A DNA stretch of 42,415 nt from Clostridia bacterium (GTDB taxonomy: Bacteria > Bacillota > Clostridia > Oscillospirales > CAG-272), in assembly GCA_017461475.1 (NCBI GenBank), contig JAFTXX010000011.1, positions 1-42,415 on the forward strand, given 5' to 3'. The translations under genes were made by a program, and so were the position numbers. This document shows, in pieces, positions 1 to 7,308 of the stretch. Position 1 is the stretch's first letter; each line of letters opens with the position of its first letter. The notes under the pieces were generated by a model. That model had not been told where the DNA came from. It saw nothing but the letters and a program-made list of their open reading frames with translations, and made no database searches.

Positions 1-43
1 ACATCTGTATTTGATTGCGTTTTTTCTTCTCACTTGTCAGCAT
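1..43 (-). CDS. 5' end of a leftward gene, possibly an IS1182-like transposase (partial)
   Basis: Only the first 14 codons lie in the window (ATG at 43, running off the left edge): MLTSEKKKRNQIQM. The start is supported by a GAGGGG ribosome binding site 7 nt upstream and a complete promoter at 98-70. The peptide resembles the N-terminus of IS1182-family DDE transposases as I remember them (M-L-T, then a charged stretch, then R-[ND]-Q-I-x-M). Fourteen residues cannot prove this, so the product name is tentative. The start of a gene here is much more certain than its identity. Confidence 0.4.
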   Translation of the reverse strand, partial: MLTSEKKKRNQIQM

Positions 44-69
44 TTTTATCCCCTCACTTCCTTGTCTCT

Positions 70-98
70 ATTATACCACTTCTTCGCTTTATATGCAA
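70..98 (-). promoter_or_regulatory. Promoter of the leftward edge gene
   Basis: On the minus strand: -35 TTGCAT (98-93), 17-bp spacer, -10 TATAAT (75-70) preceded by TG one base upstream (extended -10). It reads directly into the ATG at 43. Confidence 0.7.
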
Positions 99-130
99 AA
101 AAACAAAGCCACTTCTCAGTGACTTTGTCT
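97..130 (-). terminator. Rho-independent terminator after the GH127 gene
   Basis: An 11-bp stem with one G-T pair (103-113 with 118-128, TCTC loop) is followed on the minus strand by a run of seven T. It lies about 40 nt beyond the GH127 stop codon. The A-run also abuts the -35 of the edge gene. Confidence 0.75.
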
Positions 131-139
131 TCAGTCTGA

Positions 140-168
140 AACTGTTGCAAAAGCAACAGTTTTTTTTA
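140..168 (+). terminator. Hairpin with T-run facing right
   Basis: A perfect 9-bp stem (140-148 with 153-161, AAAA loop) is followed by eight T on the plus strand. No plus-strand gene ends here inside the window. It may block transcription entering the GH127 gene antisense, or be an accessory hairpin for the leftward gene. Confidence 0.55.
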
Positions 169-170
169 CT

Positions 171-1997
171 TTATTTCATCTTAACAGTAGGCATTTCGGT
201 CATGCGAAGCTTTGCACATCCGTAGGGGATAAGCATTTTTTCTTCAGCATCGCCTGCGGCATTGTTGGAACGCGGACGAACATCTGCAACGTTGTCGCAG
301 TAGTCCTTGTAGTCCCAGTTAACGCGTGCAAGGTTTGCCTTGATACCGATGCGGGGCATGTTCTGTCCGAACGGGTACTCGCCGCCTTCAAGTTCGCAAA
401 CTTCAAAGCACTCATCAGCAAAGCCGTATCTCCACTCGGACTTTCCGTAAAGCTCATAGTCACAGTAGGGGAACTTACGTTCAACATCTTTGCGTACATA
501 TTCCTTCATCTTGTACTCGGTTTCGATAGGAAGCGAGAATACAAGCGGACCGTACTCAACAACCTTGAGTTTATAAGGACGGGCAACGCAGTGAGGTGCG
601 TCTGTGTAAGCAACTTCGATAACTTCTTCGCCGCTCCACTTCTTGTCAATAACAATATCGCCACCCTCGTGAGCCTTGCCGTTTACGGTAACGGTTTTTG
701 CCCATGCGGGAACGCGGATGCGGAGTGCAAACTCTGCGCCGCCGGCTTTGACAGTGAACTTGCCGCAAAGACGGAAAGGATACTCGGTGTCAACCGTAAT
801 CTTAACGAGAGCGCCGTCGACTTCGGTGTTAAGCTCGCTCGGGAGCATTGTCATCACGCGGATCTCGCTGTCCGTGCGCTGGAAGATAGATGTGGTAAGT
901 TTAGGCCAGCCTTGACCGTGGTTAGCGGTGCAGCAGCCGAAGTGCGGCTCAAGACCGAACATATGTGCTTCGGAATTGTTGGTGGTAAAAGAGGACTTGC
1001 CGGGGAACTTAACGCATGCAATCTGGTTTACCATCTGTACATACTGGTGAGTCCACATGTCGTCGCTTATGGTGGCGGGAAGTGCGTTGAATGCCATCTT
1101 TTCAAGACGGTCTGCCCATACGGGGTCACCCGTGATGGAGTAAAGAATTTCGCAGCAGTACATAAGTTCAACTACAGAGCAAAGTTCGGTACCCTGATTG
1201 TTGTTCTTGCCCGCAAGGCACTCGTCGCCCGTGAAAGTGGCAACAGCGGTGCCGTTGTACTTATCAAGGAACTGCCAGAACTTTTCTGCCTTGTCGGTAA
1301 TCTTTTTGCCGAGCAAAGTGTTTACAACTGCCTCTTCCTTAAAGGTCATGCAAAGGTTAACGATGTGAGTGTAAAGTGTCCACTTGTTAAGAGGACGCTT
1401 CCATGTCTCCTTGTATTTGGAGTAGTCCTCGCCCTGTTTGCAGAGAATTCTTGCAAAGGAAAGAATCCACTTTTCGGGCTTTCTGTCATACATGTACTGG
1501 AGCGGGATCATGCACTCATAGTAGCGGAACGCACCCCAGCTGAAAATTTTGATTTTTTCGTTCTTGAGAAGTCTGTAGAAGCATCTCATAGCACGGTAAA
1601 GAGCGTTGTAAACTCTTTCGTCGTTTGTGAATTCGCAGTACTGAGCCAGAACCTTGCCGATAAGCATAAAGCTCCATGTATCATATGTAGCGCGTTCTTC
1701 CTCTGTGCAGGGGCAGATCCAACCGTCCTTTTGCTGACGGTCGACAATAGCGTTTATGTAACGGGAAGCACGCTCAATGGCGTCTTTGTTATCAAGAAGA
1801 TATGCAAGCGGAATGAAACCGTCAAGCCAGTAGGGAACTCTCTCCCAACCTTCTCTTTCACCGCCTACCCACGCACTGTCGCGTACGTCGGGCCAAACCT
1901 TGTCAAGATTACCGCAAAGACCGTCAAGCTGAAGTTCAAGCTGACGGCGAAGCCAGCCGCGAGGCTTTATTTCGTTTGGATTTACAAAACTATACAT
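171..1997 (-). CDS. GH127-family (DUF1680) glycoside hydrolase, probable beta-L-arabinofuranosidase
   Basis: 608 aa. It matches the DUF1680/GH127 family, whose characterised member HypBA1 removes beta-L-arabinofuranose with a Zn-bound cysteine nucleophile. The metal-site motifs are visible: Glu271-x-Cys273 in GTELCSVVEL and Cys355-Cys356 in FGCCTANHGQGWP, equivalent to the Glu/Cys/Cys-Cys ligands of HypBA1. The N-terminal part is the alpha/alpha-barrel region and the C-terminal 230 residues are beta-rich. There is no signal peptide, so it probably acts in the cytoplasm on imported oligosaccharides. The start is fixed by GGAGGGG 5 nt upstream of the ATG. It is divergent from an AraC regulator, the likely activator. 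Substrate is inferred from the family; GH127 also has other specificities. Confidence 0.85.
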   Translation of the reverse strand: MYSFVNPNEIKPRGWLRRQLELQLDGLCGNLDKVWPDVRDSAWVGGEREGWERVPYWLDGFIPLAYLLDNKDAIERASRYINAIVDRQQKDGWICPCTEEERATYDTWSFMLIGKVLAQYCEFTNDERVYNALYRAMRCFYRLLKNEKIKIFSWGAFRYYECMIPLQYMYDRKPEKWILSFARILCKQGEDYSKYKETWKRPLNKWTLYTHIVNLCMTFKEEAVVNTLLGKKITDKAEKFWQFLDKYNGTAVATFTGDECLAGKNNNQGTELCSVVELMYCCEILYSITGDPVWADRLEKMAFNALPATISDDMWTHQYVQMVNQIACVKFPGKSSFTTNNSEAHMFGLEPHFGCCTANHGQGWPKLTTSIFQRTDSEIRVMTMLPSELNTEVDGALVKITVDTEYPFRLCGKFTVKAGGAEFALRIRVPAWAKTVTVNGKAHEGGDIVIDKKWSGEEVIEVAYTDAPHCVARPYKLKVVEYGPLVFSLPIETEYKMKEYVRKDVERKFPYCDYELYGKSEWRYGFADECFEVCELEGGEYPFGQNMPRIGIKANLARVNWDYKDYCDNVADVRPRSNNAAGDAEEKMLIPYGCAKLRMTEMPTVKMK

Positions 1998-2054
1998 TGT
2001 ACCCCTCCGATAAAATTGTTTTTACATATTTATATTATCACAGTAATTTCTCAA

Positions 2055-2069
2055 AATCTATAGATTATA
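2055..2069 (-). promoter_or_regulatory. GH127 promoter -10 overlapping a 12-bp palindrome (candidate operator)
   Basis: A perfect palindrome, AATCTATAGATT (2055-2066), lies at the midpoint of the divergent GH127/AraC region. It overlaps a minus-strand extended -10, TGATATAAT (hexamer 2069-2064). The matching -35 position (GATATT) is poor, as expected of an activator-dependent promoter. Binding by the neighbouring AraC protein is inference. Confidence 0.45.
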
Positions 2070-2081
2070 TCAGCAAATATA

Positions 2082-2110
2082 TTGCAAATATCACAAAGAT
2101 ATGATATAAT
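2082..2110 (+). promoter_or_regulatory. Promoter of the AraC gene
   Basis: -35 TTGCAA (2082-2087), 17-bp spacer, -10 TATAAT (2105-2110) with an upstream TG (extended -10). Transcription would start near 2117, giving a leader of only about 12 nt. Confidence 0.7.
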
Positions 2111-2128
2111 CAATACGAGGTGATACTA

Positions 2129-2917
2129 ATGGAGTACGGTTTGTCGCTTGAAAAAATACCTACATACAGGTTTTCGTCATTTCGATTTTTTGAGGAACAT
2201 GAGCATCATCAGACGCGAATTTGTCCATACGATGTTATCGTTATGATTTTCGAAGGAACGCTCCGCTTTTATGAGGGCGGCGTGCCTGTCGAGGTTTCGC
2301 AAGGCGAATACTATATACAGCGCCGCGGGATCGAGCATACAGCGCCCGAGGAAAGTGATATGCCAAAATATTACTACATGCACTTCTACGGCGATTTTGC
2401 AGAGGACGGTTCTACGTTGCCCATTCGCGGATATGCCGATTTTTCCGAACTTTTTCCGCTTTTCAAAAAACTTGACGCATTGCGTATGGCGTGTTCGTCT
2501 CCCGTTGAAATTGCCGCGGTGTTTTTGGAGATACTTTCTGTTTTGAAAAAGAAAAACGACCGCACCGAAAGAAATGCAGTCGTCCTCGAAGTTGTGTCGA
2601 TGGTCGCCGAAAATATCCAAAAGCCGTTTTTGCTTGACGAAGTCGCAGCAAAATGCGGTTACAGTAAAAACCATGTTATCAATGTGTTCAAGCGCGAAAC
2701 GGGAAAAACACCCTATGCGTATATCACCGACATGAAACTCGGCATGGCAAAGCAGCTTTTGCTTTACTCCGACAGTTCACTTGCGCAGATAGGCTTTGAA
2801 TGCGGTTTCGGCGATTATATCAATTTTTACAAAGCCTTTGTAAAGGCGTGCAACGAGCCGCCGCTCGCGTGGAAACGCCGTAAGCTAAAAGAAAAACAAA
2901 ATATGCGGCAACAGTAA
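2129..2917 (+). CDS. AraC family transcriptional regulator
   Basis: 262 aa from ATG 2129. This start is preferred over an in-frame GTG at 2120 because GAGG at 2117-2120 then sits at proper spacing. The N-terminal half is a cupin-like sugar-sensing region (about residues 20-95). The C-terminal 100 residues hold two AraC helix-turn-helix motifs: about 168-189 (LLDEVAAKCGYSKNHVINVF) and about 217-240 (LAQIGFECGFGDYINFYKAF). It is transcribed divergently from the GH127 gene, the usual layout for a regulator of an adjacent sugar hydrolase. It probably activates that gene in response to an arabinose-type ligand; the ligand is not visible in the sequence. Confidence 0.9.
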   Translation: MEYGLSLEKIPTYRFSSFRFFEEHEHHQTRICPYDVIVMIFEGTLRFYEGGVPVEVSQGEYYIQRRGIEHTAPEESDMPKYYYMHFYGDFAEDGSTLPIRGYADFSELFPLFKKLDALRMACSSPVEIAAVFLEILSVLKKKNDRTERNAVVLEVVSMVAENIQKPFLLDEVAAKCGYSKNHVINVFKRETGKTPYAYITDMKLGMAKQLLLYSDSSLAQIGFECGFGDYINFYKAFVKACNEPPLAWKRRKLKEKQNMRQQ

Positions 2918-2922
2918 AATAC

Positions 2923-2955
2923 AAAAAAGCAGGCTTTTAAAAGAGCCTGCTTTGA
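2923..2955. terminator. Bidirectional terminator between AraC and CarD-like genes
   Basis: A perfect 10-bp stem (2926-2935 with 2944-2953) is flanked by a run of A on the left and TTTGATTATTTT on the right. It lies between two convergent stop codons. The minus-strand direction, serving the CarD-like gene, has the better T-run. Confidence 0.85.
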
Positions 2956-3468
2956 TTATTTTACGGTAAGTTCCGTTTCGCCGAACAAAAAGGGAATAAG
3001 ACTGTCCTTGTCAACCTCAAATGAGAACGACAGTTCCTCAATAAGTAATTTTTCAATATCGCGCATGATTCTGTCATCAGCCGCGCGAAGCTTCTTCCCA
3101 ATTTCGGAAAGCTCTTTTTGTTTTTCAACAAGGCATTTGAATGCCGACATCAGAACCTCGGTACCGCCGCCGTCAACAATAGATTTCAATTCATTCTGTC
3201 TCGCGCGATCCTCATCTTTCCATGTGAACGCTGCGCATGATGAAACCAGCGCCGCAATCTCTGATGCGCTTTTTACAGAACGCATTTTAGATGTAAGCGG
3301 TTCGCTGTCTACGGGTACATAAAAGACCGAGCTGCCTGAATAAGCAGGACGCAGAACATAGTAGTCCTTAGCCTCGCCGCCGAAATCCTTGCTCGTGATT
3401 TCGACAAGCGTGCATGCGCCGTGCCCGCCGTACATAACGGTGTCGTTTGGCTTAAATCGATTTTTCAT
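2956..3468 (-). CDS. CarD/CdnL-like transcription factor
   Basis: 170 aa from ATG 3468. An ATG four codons upstream (3480) is in frame, but the GGGGG needed as ribosome binding site lies between the two, favouring the inner start. The N-terminus (about 5-60) matches the CarD_TRCF RNA-polymerase-interacting Tudor-like domain: FKPNDTVMYGGHGACTLVEI is the family pattern of a positively charged start, GHG and VxxI. The rest is helical and charged, as in the CdnL DNA-contacting domain. Such proteins stabilise RNA-polymerase open complexes at stable-RNA promoters. The gene is monocistronic. Its leader has a small terminator-like hairpin and an 18-bp palindrome. Confidence 0.8.
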   Translation of the reverse strand: MKNRFKPNDTVMYGGHGACTLVEITSKDFGGEAKDYYVLRPAYSGSSVFYVPVDSEPLTSKMRSVKSASEIAALVSSCAAFTWKDEDRARQNELKSIVDGGGTEVLMSAFKCLVEKQKELSEIGKKLRAADDRIMRDIEKLLIEELSFSFEVDKDSLIPFLFGETELTVK

Positions 3469-3496
3469 GTTAACCCCCATTCTGTCCGCTATCCCT

Positions 3497-3516
3497 AAAA
3501 AGACCGATTTTCGGTC
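3497..3516 (-). terminator. Small terminator-like hairpin in the CarD-like gene leader
   Basis: A 6-bp GC-containing stem (GACCGA 3502-3507 with TCGGTC 3511-3516) is followed on the minus strand by TTTTT. It lies between the -10 and the start codon, so it could attenuate expression. No upstream minus-strand gene needs a terminator here. Confidence 0.35.
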
Positions 3517-3520
3517 ACTT

Positions 3521-3538
3521 ATGATATAATTATATCAT
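3521..3538. promoter_or_regulatory. 18-bp perfect AT palindrome containing the CarD-like gene -10
   Basis: ATGATATAATTATATCAT is identical to its reverse complement. It provides TGATATAAT (extended -10) on both strands. On the minus strand this is the best -10 for the CarD-like gene, although a TTGNNN -35 at correct spacing is not evident. Confidence 0.5.
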
Positions 3539-3628
3539 ATTTTTGCCAAAAAAAGTTATAGTTAAATTAGACAAAAATTTTACCCCGCCATTTGTGCAAC
3601 CTGAGAAAATAAATTGCTGCGGAAATAA

Positions 3629-3876
3629 GGTAAATTAATGTTTATGTCACAAACATCTCCGCCCGAGATCCTTCGCTGACGCTCAAGGATGACAAGGGCG
3701 GGAGTTAGCATAGTGCTAAAAAATCCTTATTTTATCGCATTGCAACAACCCCCGCTTGTCATCCTCGAACGGAGCACAAGGAACCGAAGGTTCCTGCCAT
3801 ACTCGCAAAGCGAGTATGGGCGGAGTGAAGGATCTCGCGGGGAGATGTTTGCTTCTACGCTAAACATTTATTTACC
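3629..3876. repeat. MITE-like inverted-repeat element, copy R1
   Basis: 248 bp filling most of the 430-bp gap between the CarD-like and sulP genes. The tips are GGTAAATTAATGTTTA (3629-3644) and its near-perfect inverse (3861-3876). Next come AAACATCTCC arms on both sides, then two hairpins back to back. The left one is built on GAGATCCTT...AAGGATGACAA. The right one uses the same motif inverted and contains nested hairpins (CCATACTCGC-AAA-GCGAGTATGG and GGAACCGAAGGTTCC). No credible protein is encoded. The left part is nearly identical to copy R5 at 29107. Nothing else is visible in 3539-3628. Confidence 0.85.
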
Positions 3877-3880
3877 CAAC

Positions 3881-3905
3881 AAAAAGGGACTGCCGAAGCA
3901 GTCCC
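3881..3905 (-). terminator. Terminator of sulP
   Basis: An 8-bp perfect GC-rich stem (GGGACTGC, CGAA loop) is followed on the minus strand by TTTTT. It starts 6 nt after the sulP stop and ends 4 bp from the tip of repeat R1. Confidence 0.85.
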
Positions 3906-3911
3906 AAATTT

Positions 3912-5504
3912 TTAAACATTTACGCCGATTCTCTTCAATGTGCTTGCCGACGACGGAGACGCGCCGACAATGTGCACGGTTTTGCCTTCCGCAGCAAGGT
4001 CGTCGCATATCTGTGCAAGAGTCTCGCAAACTGTGTAGTCGGAGTAGCACATACCGCAAAGGTCTACGGTAACATCCTTTACATCATTAATTCCAATCGA
4101 CAAAGAGTAAAGTTTGTCCGAGTTTGCAAACGAGCAAACGCCGCTTACCTTTACCGTTGCCACATCACCGTCAATTTCCTTGCTGATGCTTTGCTTTTCG
4201 CGCTTGTCGCCGAGACGGATAAGGTTAACAGCATAGATAACAAATCCAAGCACTACACCCGCAATAACTGCATATGTGAGATCGACCAGTACGGTAACTA
4301 TCATTGTTGTAAGGAACTGTGCGATAGCCGCCCACATCTTACCGCCGAAATAGCATTTGATCTGTCCCCAGTCGTTCATTCTGAACGCGGTAACAATCAG
4401 TACACCCGCAAGTGCCGCAAAGGGAACCAGTCCGATAGCGCCCGAGAGGATAAACATGCACGCGAGCAGGAACAGCGAGTGGAAAACGCCCGCGATACGC
4501 GTATTACTGCCCGAGCGGATGGCAACACTTGTTCTTGCAAGAGCCGCGGTAGAGGGCACACCGCCGAAAAACGCGATAACAATGTTGCCGATACCCTGCG
4601 CAACAAGTTCGGTGTTTGGGTTGAACTCCTCTTTCTTCATCTTCGATGCACATGTTCCGCAGAGCAGAGTCTCAATCATGCAGAGCATCGCAATTGAGAA
4701 CGCGGGACCGGCAACATCGACAAGCATACCTATACTAAGGTCGCTGAAATTAAGATGAACGGTGTTGAAAATACTGCTAGGAATATCGCCTGTGTCCTTG
4801 ATAACCGTTACATCAATGCCGAAGAGGGCAACGGCCGCGGTTCCAACGATAAGCGCGCCGAGCGACGGTGGAATGTACTTGCCTATCTTCTTGGGATAGA
4901 ACGCCATCAGCAGAATTATAGCAAGCGAGCAGACAACGGCAGGCAGAGAAATGTCGGAAAGACAGTTAGCAAAAAAGTAGGTAATTTTGTCAACGGTGGT
5001 AACGCCTTTAAGCGAAACGCCGAAGAAGTTGCCAATCTGACCGAGCGCAATTATAAGCGCGATACCAGCGGTAAATCCCGTGACAACAGGCTTTGGAATG
5101 TACTTTATCAACTTGCCGAGACGGAGTACACCGCAAAGCACGCGGATGATACCCGCAAGGAACACAGCCGCAAACAGACCGGTAAAGCCGTACTCGCCGC
5201 CGATAAGACCGAAGAGGATAACCGACATAGTTCCCGTAGGACCCGAAATCTGGAAACCGCCGCCTCCGAGAAGACCGGTGATGATACCCGCGAGAACGCC
5301 CGTGATAAGACCTGCGAGAATACCTATCGTAGCATATTCATCCGGAACGCTCGATGCACCGAATGCAAGCGCAAGCGGAAGTGCTACCGCACCTACGGTG
5401 ATACCGGCGATAACGTCGGAGAGAAACTTTTGCGCATTGTACCCCTTGAATTCGCCGCGTACCATGTGCACATACTGACCGACGAGAGTGTTTTGAAACT
5501 TCAT
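3912..5504 (-). CDS. SulP/SLC26 family anion transporter with STAS domain
   Basis: 530 aa. It has about 12-14 hydrophobic segments over residues 28-425 in the SulP arrangement, including the SulP/UraA-type signature GGGGFQISGPTGTMSVIL near residue 75. The C-terminal STAS domain (about 430-530) has a beta-alpha pattern and VTVDLCGMCYSDYTV at the usual serine/threonine-containing loop. The family moves sulfate, bicarbonate or dicarboxylates by proton or sodium symport or exchange; the substrate cannot be read from sequence. Start: ATG with GAGG 7 nt upstream. Its own promoter and terminator make it a single-gene unit. Length is typical. Confidence 0.9.
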   Translation of the reverse strand: MKFQNTLVGQYVHMVRGEFKGYNAQKFLSDVIAGITVGAVALPLALAFGASSVPDEYATIGILAGLITGVLAGIITGLLGGGGFQISGPTGTMSVILFGLIGGEYGFTGLFAAVFLAGIIRVLCGVLRLGKLIKYIPKPVVTGFTAGIALIIALGQIGNFFGVSLKGVTTVDKITYFFANCLSDISLPAVVCSLAIILLMAFYPKKIGKYIPPSLGALIVGTAAVALFGIDVTVIKDTGDIPSSIFNTVHLNFSDLSIGMLVDVAGPAFSIAMLCMIETLLCGTCASKMKKEEFNPNTELVAQGIGNIVIAFFGGVPSTAALARTSVAIRSGSNTRIAGVFHSLFLLACMFILSGAIGLVPFAALAGVLIVTAFRMNDWGQIKCYFGGKMWAAIAQFLTTMIVTVLVDLTYAVIAGVVLGFVIYAVNLIRLGDKREKQSISKEIDGDVATVKVSGVCSFANSDKLYSLSIGINDVKDVTVDLCGMCYSDYTVCETLAQICDDLAAEGKTVHIVGASPSSASTLKRIGVNV

Positions 5505-5545
5505 TTTCTGCCTCGTATAATAATTATAAAGTGAAAGACTTAGTA

Positions 5546-5574
5546 ATTATATCACTCAAAAACCTCAAAATCAA
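5546..5574 (-). promoter_or_regulatory. Promoter of sulP
   Basis: Minus strand: -35 TTGATT (5574-5569), 17-bp spacer, -10 TATAAT (5551-5546) with extended TG. A second TATAAT (5528-5523) lies closer to the start codon. Confidence 0.55.
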
Positions 5575-5640
5575 CCTCGTACCGACAAAAAACGTACCAA
5601 AATTGCACCGCGAAAAAAGCAAAACTATGTAGAAAAATGC

Positions 5641-5670
5641 TTGCGCATGTATATTAACATATGGTATAAT
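5641..5670 (+). promoter_or_regulatory. Promoter of the rlmA-like gene and GT2 gene
   Basis: -35 TTGCGC (5641-5646), 18-bp spacer, extended -10 TGGTATAAT (hexamer 5665-5670). It is 35 nt upstream of the GTG start. Confidence 0.65.
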
Positions 5671-5704
5671 ATTTAACTGGAAAATTACGAAAGGCGGTGA
5701 CAAA

Positions 5705-6529
5705 GTGCATATATTTGAAAATGCAGGTGCACTTACGTGCCCCTTGTGCGGCGAAAAACTCACTTTTGCCGACCACTCACTTACATGCAGCGGCGTTCGC
5801 CGCCATAACTTTGACATTGCCAAAAGCGGATATGTCAATCTTAATACTCACGCCCCCACAAGCGGCGACGATAAGGAAATGGCAAAGGCTCGTCAGGCTT
5901 TTCTTCGCAAAGGATATTATGAACCTCTCGCAGACACAATATCCAATGCCGCAGGGAAGGGGAATATCCTCGCTGACGCAGGCTGCGGAGAGGGATACTA
6001 TACCGAAGCCGCCGCAAAGAATTTCGACGCCGCTCTCGGTGTAGACCTTTCAAAATACGCACTTGAAATTGCCGCAAAAAGCGCAAAACAAAAAGGAATT
6101 TCCGAAAAACTGCTTTATACCGCCGCAAGCGTTTATAAAATGCCGCTTGCCGACAACTCCTGCGACTGCGTGATAAACGTTTTTGCCCCCTGCGTCGAAG
6201 AAGAATACACGCGCATACTCAAAAACGGCGGCAAACTGATTATAGCCGCGGCAGGGCGCGACCATCTATACGGTCTCAAATCTGCGCTTTACGACACGGT
6301 TATACCAAACGAGGAACGCCGCGATTATCCCATGAATATGCGGCTTGAAAAAACAATTCCCGTTAAATACGAAGCCGACATTCTCGGCCAAGACATATAT
6401 TCGCTCTTTATGATGACGCCTTATTTCTACCGCACAAAAAAAGAGAGCGCCGAAAAACTTAAAACCATGGATAAACTTCACACGCTTCTCGATTTTGAAG
6501 TACGGGTATATATTAAGGAGGAAAAATAA
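5705..6529 (+). CDS. rlmA: RlmA-family 23S rRNA (guanine-N1) methyltransferase
   Basis: 274 aa, GTG start preceded by AAAGGCGGTGA. The N-terminal zinc finger typical of RlmA is present: Cys12-x2-Cys15, Cys28 and His34, followed by the family pattern FDIAKSGYVNL. The SAM-binding motif I is ILADAGCGEGYY (88-99). RlmA enzymes methylate G745 or G748 in helix 35 of 23S rRNA in the exit-tunnel region; members of the G748 branch (TlrB) give tylosin resistance. Which base this one modifies is not determinable here. The TAA stop overlaps the ATG of the following GT2 gene by one base, so the two are translationally coupled. Confidence 0.85.
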   Translation: MHIFENAGALTCPLCGEKLTFADHSLTCSGVRRHNFDIAKSGYVNLNTHAPTSGDDKEMAKARQAFLRKGYYEPLADTISNAAGKGNILADAGCGEGYYTEAAAKNFDAALGVDLSKYALEIAAKSAKQKGISEKLLYTAASVYKMPLADNSCDCVINVFAPCVEEEYTRILKNGGKLIIAAAGRDHLYGLKSALYDTVIPNEERRDYPMNMRLEKTIPVKYEADILGQDIYSLFMMTPYFYRTKKESAEKLKTMDKLHTLLDFEVRVYIKEEK

Positions 6530-7248
6530 TGTTCAGTTTGATTATTCCCATGTACAATGAGGAAAAAATTCTCCCCGAAACCATTAAAACCTTACATGAG
6601 TACATGTCAAAAGCATTTGACGAATATGAAGTCATTTTTTCCGACGACGGTTCAAAAGACCGCTCGCGTGAGATAGTTGAAAACTGCGGACTGCCCAATA
6701 TCCGTCTTGTCGGCTACGAGAAAAACAAGGGCAAGGGCGGCGCCGTCCGCAACGGCATGCTCGCCGCAAAAGGCGATGTCTGCCTTTTCACCGACTGCGA
6801 CCTTGCATACGGCACGGACATTATCCGCACTCTTTACGATAAATTCAACTCCGAAAAATGCGACGTCATGATAGGCTCGCGCAATATCAGCAAGGACGGC
6901 TACGAAGGGTATACCTTTCTTCGCCGCATAGTGTCAAAAACATATATCAAGGTTCTTTGCCTTGTCGGCGGCTTTAAACTCAGCGACTCGCAATGCGGTT
7001 TCAAAGCCTTCTCGGGTAAAGCCGCGCACGATATCTTTTCAAAGTGCGAGACAAACAGCTTTGCATTCGATTTTGAGGCTATTATGTTTGCAACCCGTCT
7101 CGGCTATAAAATAAGCGAAATTCCCGTTAAAATAATCAACCACCGCGAGTCGGAGTCAAAGGTGAATATGCTCTCCGACAGTATAAAAATGCTACGCGAC
7201 GTAATGCGCATCAAAAAGCATGTCAAAAAGACACTTGCAAAAGCATAA
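6529..7248 (+). CDS. Family 2 glycosyltransferase (dolichyl/polyprenyl-phosphate sugar synthase-like)
   Basis: 239 aa, ATG overlapping the upstream stop (TAATG), with AAGGAGG 8 nt before it. It is a GT-A fold: SDDGSKD (38-44) is the nucleotide-binding motif, TDCDLAYG (88-95) carries the DxD metal site, and the KGKGGAVRNG motif follows the pattern of ALG5/DPM-type enzymes. There is no C-terminal membrane domain. It probably transfers glucose or mannose to polyprenyl phosphate at the cytoplasmic face; a GtrA protein encoded at 26263 could use such a donor, but it is unlinked. Assignment to GT2 is firm; the sugar is not known. Confidence 0.85.
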   Translation: MFSLIIPMYNEEKILPETIKTLHEYMSKAFDEYEVIFSDDGSKDRSREIVENCGLPNIRLVGYEKNKGKGGAVRNGMLAAKGDVCLFTDCDLAYGTDIIRTLYDKFNSEKCDVMIGSRNISKDGYEGYTFLRRIVSKTYIKVLCLVGGFKLSDSQCGFKAFSGKAAHDIFSKCETNSFAFDFEAIMFATRLGYKISEIPVKIINHRESESKVNMLSDSIKMLRDVMRIKKHVKKTLAKA

Positions 7249-7263
7249 AAGTGTTGCTATAAT
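7235..7263 (+). promoter_or_regulatory. Promoter of the malic enzyme gene
   Basis: -35 TTGCAA (7235-7240, inside the end of the GT2 gene), 17-bp spacer, extended -10 TGCTATAAT (hexamer 7258-7263). This is one of the best promoter matches in the window. Confidence 0.75.
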
Positions 7264-7308
7264 AACTATGTATGAAAATTTTGCGAATGCGAAAAGGAAG
7301 GTATTATC

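Noticed and set aside
591-2063. 490-codon open frame on the plus strand across the GH127 gene
   Set aside because: It is antisense to a clearly recognised hydrolase, has no ribosome binding site, and its translation has no recognisable motif. Long antisense frames are common where codon use favours few antisense stops.
3629-3876. CRISPR array as explanation of the short repeated blocks
   Set aside because: The blocks are inverted pairs within one element at scattered loci, not direct repeats separated by unique spacers.
3689-4072. 127-codon plus-strand frame starting in repeat R1; similar short frames in R4 and R6
   Set aside because: The frames give similar peptides (VILERSTRNRR...) only because they translate the same repeat. 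They have no ribosome binding sites and run into antisense sulP.
3972-5534. Plus-strand frames of 241 and 259 codons across sulP
   Set aside because: Antisense to the SulP transporter, with compositionally odd translations rich in Arg, Asn and Thr.
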